The notes under the pieces: generated by a model
What the model was told of the DNA's origin: nothing
The model's input: the letters and a program-made list of their open reading frames with translations, nothing else
The model's database searches: none
Position numbers and translations under genes: made by a program
From: Eutreptiella sp. 'Long Island Sound 2002'
Taxonomy: Eukaryota > Euglenozoa > Euglenophyceae > Eutreptiales > Eutreptiaceae
Direction of reading: 5' to 3'
Length of the DNA: 64,000 nt
NCBI GenBank assembly: GCA_964036045.1
Contig: OZ038382.1
Location: 89,203,795-89,267,794, forward strand
Part shown: piece after piece, positions 45,251-57,300 of the stretch
How positions within the stretch are numbered: the stretch's first letter is position 1
How the letters are laid out: each line of letters begins with the position of its first letter

Positions 45251-46102
45251 TCATTCCACCTGTACCAGGTGACATGCAACATTGTCAGGCAACATGCCGG
45301 CCGAACCCCACATGCGGGGCACTTCAGAGTGAGCGGAGGGCCCTTCCGACCCTGCGTCCGAAGTGAAAACGTCCTGGTCATCATGACCCTCTACAGTCTT
45401 AACTTCAGTTACGCCAGCACCCAAGCTCACTGCACCGCCTGGGACGGCGTCCACAAGCGCTCCGTCCAACAGGGCGGCTATCTCAACCGGCAAACCCGGA
45501 GCAACTGACCTCCTCTCAACATCCCTGGGAATGATTGAGGGGGACCTCTGATCTGGAATCGGGGAGCGATCCCCTACCAGCGGGGATAGGTCTCTGATGA
45601 CCCTAATCCCTGAGATAAGCGCAGACACAATTGCTGGCATACAAAACACCAATGAAGCCACACCATCATCAACCGCGGTTTGCTGGAGTCGCGTCTCTGG
45701 TGACGTCTCTGACTCCGGAGATACTACTACTGACTGTTTCTGGGCCTGCCGAGTTCGCGTCACAGGGCCCGTATACTCCCCACAACTGATACTCATTATC
45801 TCTGTTCGTACTGCTGTTGCTGCTGTTGCCCCGCGAGCAGTACTAATCATGTATCGCACATATAAAAATGAAGGAGACATAAACTGTGTATGCCATGAGG
45901 GTCCAGGTGGACAATGGGGATGGATCAGGGGAATATCGTCTGCAGCGGCATTAGGGAGGGGAGAAGGCAATTTAGGAAGGGATGTGGCAGGGTGGGGCGG
46001 TACACTCAACCCCTTCTTGCAGTTGTTGGTAATTGGCCGCCGCTGATCGGTGGATCTCCATCCATCAGACCCACGCTGCCCGTGGGACAGTTCCTGTACC
46101 AC
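45251..46102 (-). pseudogene. Unrecognised pol segment between dUTPase-like domain and spacer domain
   Basis: An open frame of 283 codons, but only the second half (from about 45700) reads like protein, with Asp/Val/Ala/Pro-rich text. The expected retropepsin D-T/S-G triad was searched for in all three - strand frames and not found. The protease is either too degraded or lies elsewhere. Confidence 0.3.
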
Positions 46103-46103
46103 T

Positions 46104-46591
46104 TCAATTTTTTCTCAACAGATTAATTTCTAATGTAATATGTGCAAGTTTGTCGCCAGGATGCACATCAAATTCTGTCAGACCATCATTCCTGAGCACC
46201 ACGCCTACGTTACCCCGAAAATCGCAGGCAATGACACCCGCCCCAACCCTCAGCCGGTGTTCCACTGCATTCCCTGATCGATGTTGTATCTTGGTTCATA
46301 GGTTGGTGGTAGATTGGTATCATAGGTTCCCACCGGCAACTTAAACGCCAGATCCAAAGGGATGCACACCTGTTGTTGCCCCGGTATGGTAATTGCTCTC
46401 GGGGCATATAAATCATACCCGGCTGCCCCTTGCGATCCCCGTGTCGGGGCGATGGCGACAGCGCTTAATAATTTCACCTTAAATGGATTTTTGCGCGTAT
46501 GAGTCTCCACAAGCGCTGCGAAGGAAGGTGGTGAGGGGGTCAGGACAAGAAGGTGCTGTGGCTTCATGCACAAGGAGGGACAGATATACAT
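46104..46591 (-). pseudogene. dUTPase-like domain in a gypsy polyprotein
   Basis: Motif 1 of trimeric dUTPases is clear (GAAGYDLYA, with ITIPG and LPVGTY following). The motif 2 region (normally a Ser-rich loop after LPxGxYG) is replaced by unrelated residues, and a frame change follows near 46260. In the new frame motif 3 reads VGAGVIACDFRGNVGVVL: the catalytic Asp of the usual GVIDxDYRG is Ala here. GDKLAHI (motif 4-like) follows and the frame ends at 46104 without the glycine-rich motif 5. dUTPases prevent uracil incorporation. Fusion downstream of the zinc knuckles recalls betaretroviruses, and gypsy elements with dUTPase have been reported in fungi. This copy should be inactive. Confidence 0.8.
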
Positions 46592-47165
46592 GTAATCCTG
46601 CTACAACATCTTGTCTGACCTGAGGCACACTGAAGCTCCTGGTGCCTGGCAACCCTATCAGAGTGTCTGGCTCAGGGGGGGGGTTGTCAATGGAATCATT
46701 CTCCAAATCCAATTGTTGGACACTGCGAAGAATATTGGGCTTGACTACTCCCCCCCTACGCCGAAAGGCTCTCCCCTGGGGAGTATTCATAACTGCAGAA
46801 GGTCCACAGACAGGGCATGCAGACTGTTCTGTCCCCTTGAGCGATGTCGTATACACAAAGGTCATTTTCTGACAAGCTCCCTCACAGTGGACCGCATGTT
46901 GATACTCTAAGTGGAGATCAAATAAGACTCTCTTTGGCTTTCCTTTGAGGATTGGATGTGGCATACCTGCAGCTTCACCAGTTGTGTCGTTGACTGGATT
47001 CGCTTCCGCACACTGCTGATCCGCAGTCTTCGATTTGGCCTCCTGCGCCATGGCAGTCGGTGTATGTACAGACTGGGGTTTATGATGTTGGTAACGAGGG
47101 GTACGCAACCCAGGAAAGCAGCCCCTGACCTGTACCAATGCCTCCTGCCCAGGTCTATAGCGCAC
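46592..47165 (-). pseudogene. Gag-pol junction segment with Cys pairs
   Basis: The 228-codon frame 47165-46479 carries a basic-hydrophobic stretch, then HCEGACQK and SACPVCG (two Cys pairs that may bind zinc), and an acidic-proline segment leading to the dUTPase domain. The shift into the dUTPase frame lies near 46590. The family is not recognised. Confidence 0.4.
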
Positions 47166-47343
47166 AGATCAGCGGCAAAGACTTGCTGATGTCGGAGGAT
47201 CTTATTAGCATCAACATGCAGAACTCTGACCGTCCTTGCCTTCTGACTGGCTGTGGTCTGGCACGGCCCTCGGGCGCGTCTTGCTTCCCGCAGACCCAAT
47301 AATACTGGTGTCTTCGGTTCGCTTTGGGCAACCTGCCAGAACC

Positions 47344-47784
47344 CTACTTGGTAGTGACAGTATTGGGACACTTGTCTTGCCAATGCCCGTACTTGCCACA
47401 TGCCTTGCACTGATTCTTTTGGACAGGGCTGGACCGCCAACTGTCGTTAGATCCCGAACGTCGTCTGTCTGGCGTCTTGGGCCTGTCCGGCATCCTCCTG
47501 CGCTCTGGGGTCTTCTGCCGTTCTGGTGTCCTCCGTTGCTGAGGCGTCTGGGTTCGCTCTGCTGTCCTAGGAAATTGTGCACCATTATGTGGTCGGGACT
47601 GATCAGGCGTCCGTGGGCGATCCTTATCACGACGGCCATCTCTGCGCGGATCATACAGTGGACATTCCACAGCCCTATGTCCTGTATGCCCACAACTGAA
47701 GCACTTGCTGTTGGTGTCAAAGACAACCTTGTCCAATACCTTGCGCTTCCCCTCCGACCTGGTAGTCCTGTGAGATTGGTGCAA
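47344..47784 (-). pseudogene. Nucleocapsid with two zinc knuckles
   Basis: A 146-codon frame. It has two classical CX2CX4HX4C knuckles: CFSCGHTGHRAVEC (47703-47662) and CKACGKYGHWQDKC (47409-47368). They are separated by about 84 residues of Arg/Pro-rich sequence in which a (R/K)TPER/TPDR motif repeats about five times. This nucleocapsid would bind the element RNA. The knuckles differ in spacing from the CX8H knuckle of the chromoviruses, which supports a separate lineage. The frame upstream is broken. Confidence 0.85.
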
Positions 47785-48099
47785 TTTATGAGAGGCCCTG
47801 GATTCGGAGCGTTGTTGACCCTTATCCCTCTCGTTGGACCTGGACCAATGTGGTTCTTTGTCATACGGGCGTTCGCGTGAATGTGGTCCTTCATTCCTTC
47901 TGGAATCAGATCATCGCTCCTGTTGTAGACCATCTCCGCCCGATCTCGCACCCCATGGTCGCTGTAGAGAGCAGGACCCACTGCGGTGTGTTTCTCAGCC
48001 CCTGTGATGATCTCCACAATAAGTCTGCATAGACCGAATATGAACTTCCGCCCCATGCGCGTCCATCATGAATCTCTCTGAGGTTTTGGCATATTCGTC

Positions 48100-48525
48100 C
48101 TACAGCAGCATCTTCATCATCAATAGATATAGTTCCAAGTAGCTGTATTCATTGCCATACTCAGATTGCTGTTTCCATATCAAACGGTAAGCCCTTGCTA
48201 TCGTCGTGTCATCGGGGCACTCCTCCATGTGTACCCGCATCAGGACCACAGGCGCTTCCGTTGCTTGTCGATAGCTCATGCCATCTGTCACCTCAGCACC
48301 TTCTTCAGACCAGTCCGCCATGAAATCAGCCCAGGACGCACTGGTAATAATTTCTGATGGAATCTTCCTCTTGCGAGATGGAGCTCCCGGTTCATGTAAA
48401 TTTCCGATTTTGCGGCCCGTGATGTCGCGGTATAACTCCGCAAAGGTCATACATTGCCGATGGTGATTCTTTGCATGTCGTTCGCGGGTTTTCTCATTAA
48501 CAACGGCTGTCAGAAACAAATTCAT
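48100..48525 (-). pseudogene. Putative gag capsid fragment
   Basis: A 141-codon frame, helical and charged, with ASWADFMADWSEEGAEV and a C-terminal LELYLLMMKMLL helix. By its place 300 bp ahead of the zinc-knuckle frame it is probably capsid; no sequence motif proves this. Confidence 0.45.
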
Positions 48526-48756
48526 CTGTTCCTCCTCATTGAATCGTCAGCCTTATGCCACTCGCCATCGATCATACCGTTCTTCCCACTCGTCGGACGT
48601 GTCCGGCTTGCCATCCCATCTTGGAACTGCTGCCATCTGTTGTACGACGGACTCCCCTGTGGGGTCAACCCATGACTGGCCCCCGCTTCCATCGACTCCA
48701 GCAATACCTCCCGTTCATGGCTCGTGCTGTACTAGTCCTGTGATAGCAGGCTTCAC

Positions 48757-50984
48757 TCAGGGTGTAGTCTCCTGGAATGCTTTGCCGCTTGGGATGCCAG
48801 TAGGGAGTATTTTCGGAACCCTTCGTCCAGCCTTCAGATCAGCCTGTGATACCCGAGCCAGATTGGGAAGAAAACACCCATCGCGGACATACTGGGCCAG
48901 CTGTGCCCATCGAAGATCAACGTCACCCCCATACATTGGCGAGTAGTCGGACGACGAACGTCTGGGTATGGGCTGCAGCCACGCGGGGGGGTCCGGCAAC
49001 CTCTCAGTCCCAGGGATGACTGCTGATGTTTCACTGGGTGTGGGCGGCAGTCCGTCGTCTGCTGCCAGCAGCATCTCAGGCAATTTCTGTGCCTCCGATG
49101 TCGAGCCAGGGACGTAGTGGGTGGAGGCCGAGCTGTCGGTGCGCTCGGTGGCGGTGGCGGTGATCTGGATGCTGTTGCTGATTGTTTAAGTTCCGCAACC
49201 TCCTTGACCCTTTGCTTGACGTCGTCAAGGTCCCCTATGTGCATTTCTGCAACACAACGCAAATACGCGACGTTTGTCTGGCAATCTGCAATGTGGATGT
49301 TCTTTTGCTTTCGTTGTGCATCCAACTCATCGAAACGAGAGTAAATTTTCCGTACTTCAGTGCCTACATGCCCCTTGAAGGTACCCTCAGGGTCTGTGGG
49401 GCTCGGGATTCCATGCCTGCACTCCTTCTGCAAATATCCCCACTCTTGCCTCGATGTTTTCCTTCCATTGGTCATACCAGCGTCCGATTTCGCAGACATT
49501 GTCGTCCAACGCAACTCGCTGATCAACTTCATTGTCTAATTGACGCTGCACTTCCTTGACGCTGACTGCATTAGTCTCAAATCGCTCTGTACACAAACCT
49601 GTGTGCTTTTGTCGTTCTCCTTCCGCCTTCGTTGTTCCGTCCAGCAACTCACGCCAGAGCTGCTGCAGACTACTGACGTCGGCCGCATTGGTCTGGTACC
49701 GTGTCCTGCACGTGTCCTTGTGCTGCTCCTGGTCCTCGTCCGACTCTTTCTGCATGTCCAACAATCCGGCATAGAGCTATTCAGCCCGCTTCACGGTATC
49801 TTCAATCGTGGTAAGCCTCTCTGATGTCTCCTGAGCAAAGTCGCTGGCACCAGCAGTAGGTCTGGTGGCCTTACTGCTGCCTAAAGCCTGCTCAGCACGT
49901 TGCAGCATGCCTTCTGCCGCTTGCAATCTGAGAAGTGTGCCTCCTTTTCTATACCCTGCAGCCCTGCCTTCGCAGTCTCCATCTCCGTTTCCATGGCCTC
50001 CTTTGTGGCTAAGACCGCATCGTGCAGTGCTGCCTGTGCCAATTGCTGACAGATGCTACTGGTGGTTGCATGGCCCTCAGCATCAGCGGCGTATCCCCGC
50101 GCTTTGTCGGTATATCTCTCTGCTTCACTAACCACCTCCATTTTTTCAGGGCATCCTCCAGCAGAATCTGGGGCCTGTGATCCTGCCCCACTTACCCCAA
50201 TCCGGTTGAGGCGAATATCATGCTCCTCCAGCCATCTCCCCAGGGCGCTATGGCGCTCCTGCACCTTGGCTCGGACTTGTCTGGTTTCATTGTCCTGCTG
50301 GGTCATCCAGGCGTCCATCTCATCCTGCTGTTTGAAAATTGTCTCCAGGGATGCCTTGGTCTCCCTGCCCTGACGCTGCACAAACGATTTGTTGGTCGAC
50401 TGCTTGTGACTGATGTCCTGATGATCAGGGGCCATCGTCAATTGCATCTGGTGGAGTTTTCCTCTGAGTTCACGGAGGTCTAGGTGTGCCCGGCTCATCT
50501 CATTCTTGATGTCCTCGGCATCAGCATCCCTGCCCTGGGCTTGTCTTATGAGGACACTAATTTTTGCTTCCACATCTCTGTGGTCCCTCTCTTCCTGTTT
50601 GGCCGTGGCTTACACCTTCCTACTCACGGTATTCACTTCCGTGTCCACATAACGGCGCAGCATTGCCAATTCGTGAACCCCTGTCTGCAATTTTTGCAGG
50701 CATTCATTGACATGTGCCATCGTTGGCAGTTGTGTCTTGTCAGCCTGCAAGACTTGTATTTGTTTCTCCAATTGGACAACCAGGGTGTTCGCAGTGCTCT
50801 TGTGCCTCCCAACCTCGCTGCGGATGGTCGTCAACGCTGTTTCTGGCGCGGCATTGTGATCCCTTTTAGAGGCCTCCATCTCGCTGTGCATATTTCCAAG
50901 AGAAGCTTCATGTGTACCCATGGTTGTTTGATGTCTTTCAAGAATTTCTCGTAGGCTGTTGTCACTTTGCAAGGTCGAAGACAT
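48757..50984 (-). pseudogene. Gag N-terminal coiled-coil region of the dUTPase-type element
   Basis: Frames 50984-50610 and 50573-49881 are the same reading frame split by a TAA (50612-50610). They encode long helices (heptad-like Leu/Glu/Gln/Lys, for example VVQLEKQIQVLQADK). The helix continues in shifted frames 49764-49387 and 49532-about 49150, ending in a Pro-rich stretch. The frame 49083-48757 holds a folded-looking part (GDVDLRWAQLAQYVRDGCFLP). Together they form about 700 residues of mainly coiled coil, unusually long for a gag N-terminus. A gag role is inferred from position only; an unrelated coiled-coil gene is the alternative. Confidence 0.5.
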
Positions 50985-53750
50985 AACTAGCGCTGATTGT
51001 TTGAACTCCTCGAATTGTTTCTACTGAAGCGGTACCCAGAACCTATGGCCCATGGCCCGGAGGCCTGTGAGCTGTCACACCCGTGCGGAAGCCGTCGACA
51101 CCGGCTGTCAGCGGGATATCCCTGTTCTCTAACCCGCGGAATCTGGAATCCGATTTCTAACCAATAAATCGATGTGGAATGACCATAATTTTTTTGTCTT
51201 AGGCGATTTTCGGTCGGAAATCGGTGAAATACCCGATTTCTACCGCGATTTCTAATTGTCGTGAAATCGCCGCCTGATGTGGCCTGTTCGCTCGCCTTCG
51301 TCGCTTCTCCGTGGCGAGTTTTGTGATTGACTTTTCTCGAGTACCTGTGAGGTTCTAAGAGAACTTAAAGGCTGAATCTAGAGGGTATTTAATGTACTTT
51401 CATCTGGTGTGTTCACCAGAATTTTTCGCCGTTGCGTTTTCGAAGAAAAACAGCGCGCAAGGCTTTCCGTCGATCGTGCGAACTCATGCTTCTCAAGCAC
51501 CATGAGTTCGGGCGGAACCCTACATCTCCCCCCTATGTCTTTAATCCATGCCCCTTTCACGCGGGCATATCATCTTGTATAGGGAGGCGGGCAATGGCGG
51601 TGTTTTGGGCAGCCTATGGGTCTCGCAAACCCAAGTCGTTTGCGTGCGCAAACGTCAACTTTGTGGCCTTGTGAGCATGAACGTTAAAAACCGAACACGA
51701 TGCCGACAAGACCAACAGCCCCAGGCCATTCTTGAATTTCGAGCCAACTCAACGATGGCTTCACGCAATTCAATGCGTAACAAAACTCTATTTTCGAAAA
51801 AGGGCAAGTTTTGGTCGAAAATTAGGCCAAAATGGCCAAACCCCTTGAGGCTCGTACTCGAAGCCTATGGAGAGTTGAGCCTCGAACCAAGGCAATATGT
51901 AAAGTAGAGACCACGGGGGACATCGTGGACGGCTTGTACAACCTTGTCTTCTATTTTCTATAATTTCGCCTTGTGAGCACGCGTGCAATATTGCCTCTTT
52001 GCACACGCGCTCATATGCAAGCACTACTGACACGAGTGGGCGGAGACAATGTAACCGTGGTGTGCATATTTGAAACCACCTACTATGGGCCTACTCCAAA
52101 GGTGTTTGCTCATATTTTTGTTCCTCAATGACCCAAGGATATGTTCATGCCAATGAAGCCGATATATGCACTTTTTCCCATAAATAGTGTGCTTCAAAGA
52201 TTGAGGTGTTAAGAATGCTTTCATTGTGCTTTGAACCTCAACCCTTGTTGCAAAAGGGAAGCAAAGCTTCGGTTTGCATCCATGCAAAGGCCCGAGGCTC
52301 CTTTCTCTCGTGATACGGAGATACGATATTTGGAGGGACCACTTTTGGGTGAATTTTGGCCGTTTTGCCCAAAATGGCCACAAACTCCTTCTCCCCCTGA
52401 TTTCACCCCTGAGGATGCGTGCGCCACTTGACCAAGGGTAAGGGCAATTCGGAGAGGGCACACAAACCCGCATCGAATGGGCTGTTTCCCCATGTGGCCT
52501 CTCCTCTCAATGGGAGAGTTGTGAGTCACCCAATTTGGGGTATGTTACCATTCTGCCCCATTTGTGTGTCACCTTCCCTTGAATGGGAAAAATAGCTAGA
52601 CGCGATCATGAGGGTTGGCAAGTGGCATATATTGGGACCTAAGTCCGATGTGTTTATAGCATTTTTGGTTGGAAGAATCCTCACTGTGGCCATGGAGATA
52701 TAAAATCATGAGTGCGGGCTATTTTGGCCAAATTTCGCTGTTCTTACCATTGTATGCCATATTGGAATTACCATATCTCCATGGGGCACGTGATCTAGCC
52801 AGGGGGAAGTGACGAATATTGTAGCATATGACTGAGGGTTGAATGCCATTTGAGTTTCGTATTTGCTCCTCCGGCTCATCCGGAGTTATTCAACTTTTGC
52901 TGCGATCCACGATCCCCCCCTTTGCACCGCATGTTGCTTTCTGCCCCGTCTGTGTGGTCATCCCCTCGGTGAACAGTAAGCAGCCAGCGTGACAGCAAGC
53001 GATAACCCAGGGCATGGGACCAAAGGGGATATCAAGGGTTGTGAATCGAGGCTTGGCGCGTCAATATCGCTAAGATTTCCTACCCTGGACGGTCGCCCGG
53101 GACGGCCGATTTTGTTGTTTTGGCAATTATGACCCCACTTGACGAACCCGTGGTGCCCTGATTCCGGGATCTCAGAGAGAACCAGGTTGGGTGAGGGCTC
53201 CAGGGAGTTTGTATGCGAAGTGCATGGGGTCAGTTGCCTCGTCTCTACCTCTGGCGGGTCCGGACGAGGGGTCGATTTTGGAGATTTTTGAGCTAATTTC
53301 AGTTTGGGCTGAAACAGCCCATTTTCAGCTACCAACTCCTAGGGGATATTGGCGGGGCCATATCTCTCGCTCAGAATGGGAATTGGGACCTGCTGTTATA
53401 GGAGCATAGGGAGCCACTGTCAGCTGGCCTTGGAGCTTCTTGGTTCCCAGGAACTCGCCTACGGCTGGGCGGGACCCCTCCCCTATTGGCAGGGTCTCAG
53501 GGTCCGGACTGAGCAGGGCATGGGTTGCGTTTGGGCCCCCGCCCCCACCAGCCACTGAGAGGGTCGGACCTGGGATGGGGATACGAGTTAGGACTGAGTG
53601 TCTATTGTCCTGTGACGCCCTTACCCCAGTCCAGTCTTAACCCCATGAGTACATATCCTGATGTGTTGCTGTACATACTTGTGTTCCCTTGTTTCAGAGT
53701 GGCAAGGATCCTGAAACGCTTTGTCACATGACATGAGCGCATTGATGCCC
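50985..53750. other. No gene seen between the two - and + strand elements
   Basis: Mixed-composition DNA that should hold the 5' LTR of the dUTPase-type element and possibly the 5' LTR of chromovirus 2. I could match no part of it to 17.3-19.7 kb or to 63.5-64.0 kb. It has a cluster of GAAATCG/CGATTTC words at 51140-51270. Frames up to 149 codons occur on the - strand (52473-52024) without recognisable motifs. Confidence 0.55.
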
Positions 53751-54338
53751 CTGTGAGCGTAGTGCTTTGCCGGCCTGCTCACTTGCGCGTGTCCACCCTA
53801 GCGTCCCGTGGCCAGGCTTCCCACGGGAACGCGTCAAAGGCGTTTCACCGCCGCGGGGTTACCCATCCCTCGCGTGCCACATTGGGCCACCAACCCCGAG
53901 CAGCGCAGCGCCGCAGCTCGCAGCTCGCAGCTCGCAGCGCAGCGCAGCGGCTCGAAGCGCCGACCAGCGGCAGCGCCGAGTCCGTGAAGGAAGTGCGGGG
54001 ACCGGAACTCCATCATCAACGAGTTCCCTCGGCCGACAAGCAAGGCCGCACAGCCAGCAACAGCAACCACTTCCACAACCACCAGCCGACCAGCACCGGC
54101 CACACTCCCAGTCCAGTGCTGCATCATCCGCCTCAACAAACACCACCAGGACGGGTTCGTTGAGCGGAACGAGTGATCACCAAGGACCTCAAGATCAACT
54201 ACGCCCCCCCGCTGCCATGGTAAACTGGCAAGAAGCGGGTAAGACGTGGCCGCGGCCCCACCCCCATGCAGCGCACCTACTGCGTGGGTTGGTTTGGGAC
54301 CAGCACTACCGCCACAGCCACCCCCGTGCGAAGGCGGC

Positions 54339-57300
54339 ATGCCCGGCAGCTTTGAGCTCCGCACGGACATGGCCCCCGACCGACTGCAGGCCGTGAAGGA
54401 CTGGCTGCGGGCGGAAGGGTTTGCCTTCCGCTTCCAGCAGAGGCGCTGGAGGACCTGGACCCGGCCGGACAGGCCCGGCGAAGGGCTGCGCCCCGATGGG
54501 ATTGAGGAGGACGAGAAGCCCAACGAGTACCCGTCGGGCGCCTCGATCAACGTCTCCATTTGGGACATGATCGAGAAGAACTTCCCAGAACCGGGGAGCG
54601 AGCGCAGGCTGCAGGGCAGCAGCAGCAGCGCGTCTCCGGGGAAGGAGAAGCGGTCTGCCGGGGACAGGAAGCAGGACCGGAAGTGGCGGGAGTACCAGGA
54701 GTCCCTGGCCGCCGTAGCCGCCCAAGGCGCCAGGGGCGGAACTACAGCCCCCAGTCCCCAACGGGCCAATGGTGGTCACCACCCCGGCCACGCCACCCTT
54801 AGCGACTTGATCCAAGTCGCCAAGCAGACCCAGGCCAAGCCCCGTCTGCTGCTCCTGAGGAAGTCAGGCCCCAGCAGCGACGTGGAGTCGGCCCACCGCG
54901 GGAGGATGCCGGCCTACCAGGCCAGCTCCAGCAGCAGCGCCGCTCCCGACCAAAGGGACGTGGCGCGCGCCTGTGAGCGCGCCTGTGGGGTGCCCTGCAA
55001 CCTTCGGGTTGCCCGGCAACGGGCCAAGCAGCACAGCGCTGCCATGGAGGGCGCCGTTGGCATCGCCCAGGAGGAGGCTGCGGAGTGGGCGCATGGCATG
55101 GCCATCCACGCCTCGACCGTGGCGGCCATTGCGGCCGGACTCACGGCCGTAGCCGCCCATGGGGCAGCGACTTCCCAGGTCAATGGTGAGTTGGCGGCAG
55201 CCGACGAGGAAGCCCGCCTGACGCAGGAGGCCATTGCCTGCAAGGAGGCCGAGGTGAAGGCGCTGGAAGAGGCGCTTGCCCAAGAGAGGGCAAAGAAGGA
55301 GGCGGAGGAAAGGGCCCACGCCGAAGCCACGGCTAAGGCCCAGGCGGACGCCGCCAAGAAAGACGCCATCGAGGCCGCGCGACGGAAGGTCGCTGAGGAG
55401 AGGGCCAAGACGGAGGCGGAGTTGGCGGCGTTGGAAGCGGAAAAGGCGCGGCTGCAGCAGACCCGGGAAGCCGAGGCGGCTCGTGCCCGGGAGGAGGCCG
55501 AAAGGCGAGCTGCCGCAGCCACCGCAGCCGCAATGGAGGAGGCAGAGGCCAAACTCCGCCGCGACACTCCCCCGGGAGGATCACGAGTTGAGACCCTTCG
55601 AAAGCTTTTCGAAGGGGACGCCTCCTCCAAGATGACGCTGGATGAGGCGGACACGGGCAGCAGTGGAAGCAGTGGCCCCACTGCCCATCGACGGAGGAAG
55701 GGCAAGGGGAAGACCCCCGAGAAGCCGCGGAGGCCAGCGGGTGGACACCCCCACGACAGTGACCACTTCCTCACCGCCAGCGACGGGGATGAACGAGGCC
55801 GCCGACATCGCCAAGTGGTGGCTTGGACGGGCGGAGGAGGCGGAGACGTCCCCATGGAGCCGGAAGGTGAGGATGAGGATCTCCCTCCTCCCTACCGGAG
55901 CCCGGATTCTTCCGAGACCGAGACCCCCAGGTGGGGCGACATGGACGAGGATGACGACATGAACTTCGACATCACGAAGAGGCGCCCATCCTCGGACGCA
56001 CCGAGGCGACCCGGCGGAGACCCACCGGGACCCCCTGGCGGAGGACCATCAGGACCCCCTGGAGGACGCCCACCAAGTAGACCCCCTGGAGGCAGACCAA
56101 TGGGGGGGGGAGGACCCCCTGGACCGGGCGGACCCGGCGAAGGCCCTCCTGGAGGACCCCCTGGGGACCCCGACGACCCGGCAGGAAACGGCGACCCGGA
56201 TACCACCTGGCGGTGGATTGTCTACCTCCGCAGGAGGGTCCAGTTCCTCGAGCGCGAGGTAGACACGGGCAAGGGCGAGATGACTCGCATCGCCAGGGTC
56301 GCCGCGTGTGCGCAGAAAGAGCTGGAAATCGCCAGGGGCGAGACCAGGTCGCTGTACAAGGTCATCAGCGGCCTGCAGCAGAGGCTGGACGCGCTGGAAG
56401 CCCGTGGGAGCGTCGGCAGCGACCACCCACCCCTGGAGTCTGGCTCGTCGGACGACGGCTGGGGACCCGGACCAGGTCCAGGCAGACCCCACGCCCCCGG
56501 CAGAGCCCCCAGGAGTCGCCCCAGCGCCAGTGCCCCCTCTCTCACCGCCCCCTCTCACCACAGCGCGGGCCGCCGCAACGAGCGCGTGCCGCCCGGCAGT
56601 GGCAGTGAGGATTGGCGTGATGAGTGGCTCAGCGCGGAGTACCGCAACCGCCGTGCTCCACCGCGGACACCGGTACGCCCCCGGCGCCCCCCACCAGTCC
56701 TGGAGCCAATCCCAATGGCTGGTGGACGTTATGGTGGACTCAGGGATGAGGTCCCCAGAGGAGACGTGGAGTGGGATGTCGGCGAAGGTGAGGACCTGGA
56801 TCTGGACCTGGAGGAGTTCGACATCAGCCTGCCGCGTGGTGTACGACGGGAGGTTGCTCAACGCAGCCGCTGGCGCCGTGATGAGGAGGCATACATGGAA
56901 GGGGTACGGCGTGAACATCTGGGTTCAGCGTACATGGAGGAACCGCACCGTAGCCACAGGGATTCGATGGAGGAGATGGACGTGGCGGCCGTGGGAGTCC
57001 GCAGGCGAGGCCGATGGGAACCTCGGTCGACCTCGCGGCCGGCGTTCATGGTCTCTAAGGCCGCGGATGCCGCCGTGTGGGAAGACTTGAAGGACACCAA
57101 GCCCCCCATGTACGATGGCAACCCCCTCAACCTCGACCGCTTCTTGGAGAAGCTGGACGATTGGGGGTTGACCGTTACTGAAGACATGGCTCCCGCGGAT
57201 GCGGAGAAATATGTCTTCAGACGGTTCAGGTACCGCCTGCCGGAAGTGCTCCAGGAGCTATACTTCGTGGCGACCAAGGAGGGGAAAATCAACACCCTCA

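Larger units (their letters stand above)
19692..50984 (-). mobile_element. dUTPase-bearing Ty3/gypsy element, split by a nested chromovirus
   Basis: Reading on the - strand, gag-like frames (50984-47344), a dUTPase-like domain (46591-46104), a protease/RT spacer (45229-44578) and RT up to the RNase H start (44093-42734) form the 5' part. RNase H resumes at 21679 and is followed by integrase to 19692. If everything from 21680 to the host/LTR junction at 42734 is removed, the RNase H frame joins through one GTAC copy as SRKLQGQRAGGPYEKRWA and, after a 2-base slip, YASTPREKETYAVV. This fits the RNase H of gypsy elements. The copy is dead: it has several stops and frameshifts. Flanking LTRs were not found. 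Confidence 0.7.

Noticed and set aside
45251-46102. Protease of the dUTPase-type element
   Set aside because: No D-T/S-G triad was found in any - strand frame.
53834-55855. 311- and 313-codon - strand frames
   Set aside because: They are antisense to gag of chromovirus 2; Ser/Ala/Val-rich text follows from its GC-rich codons.
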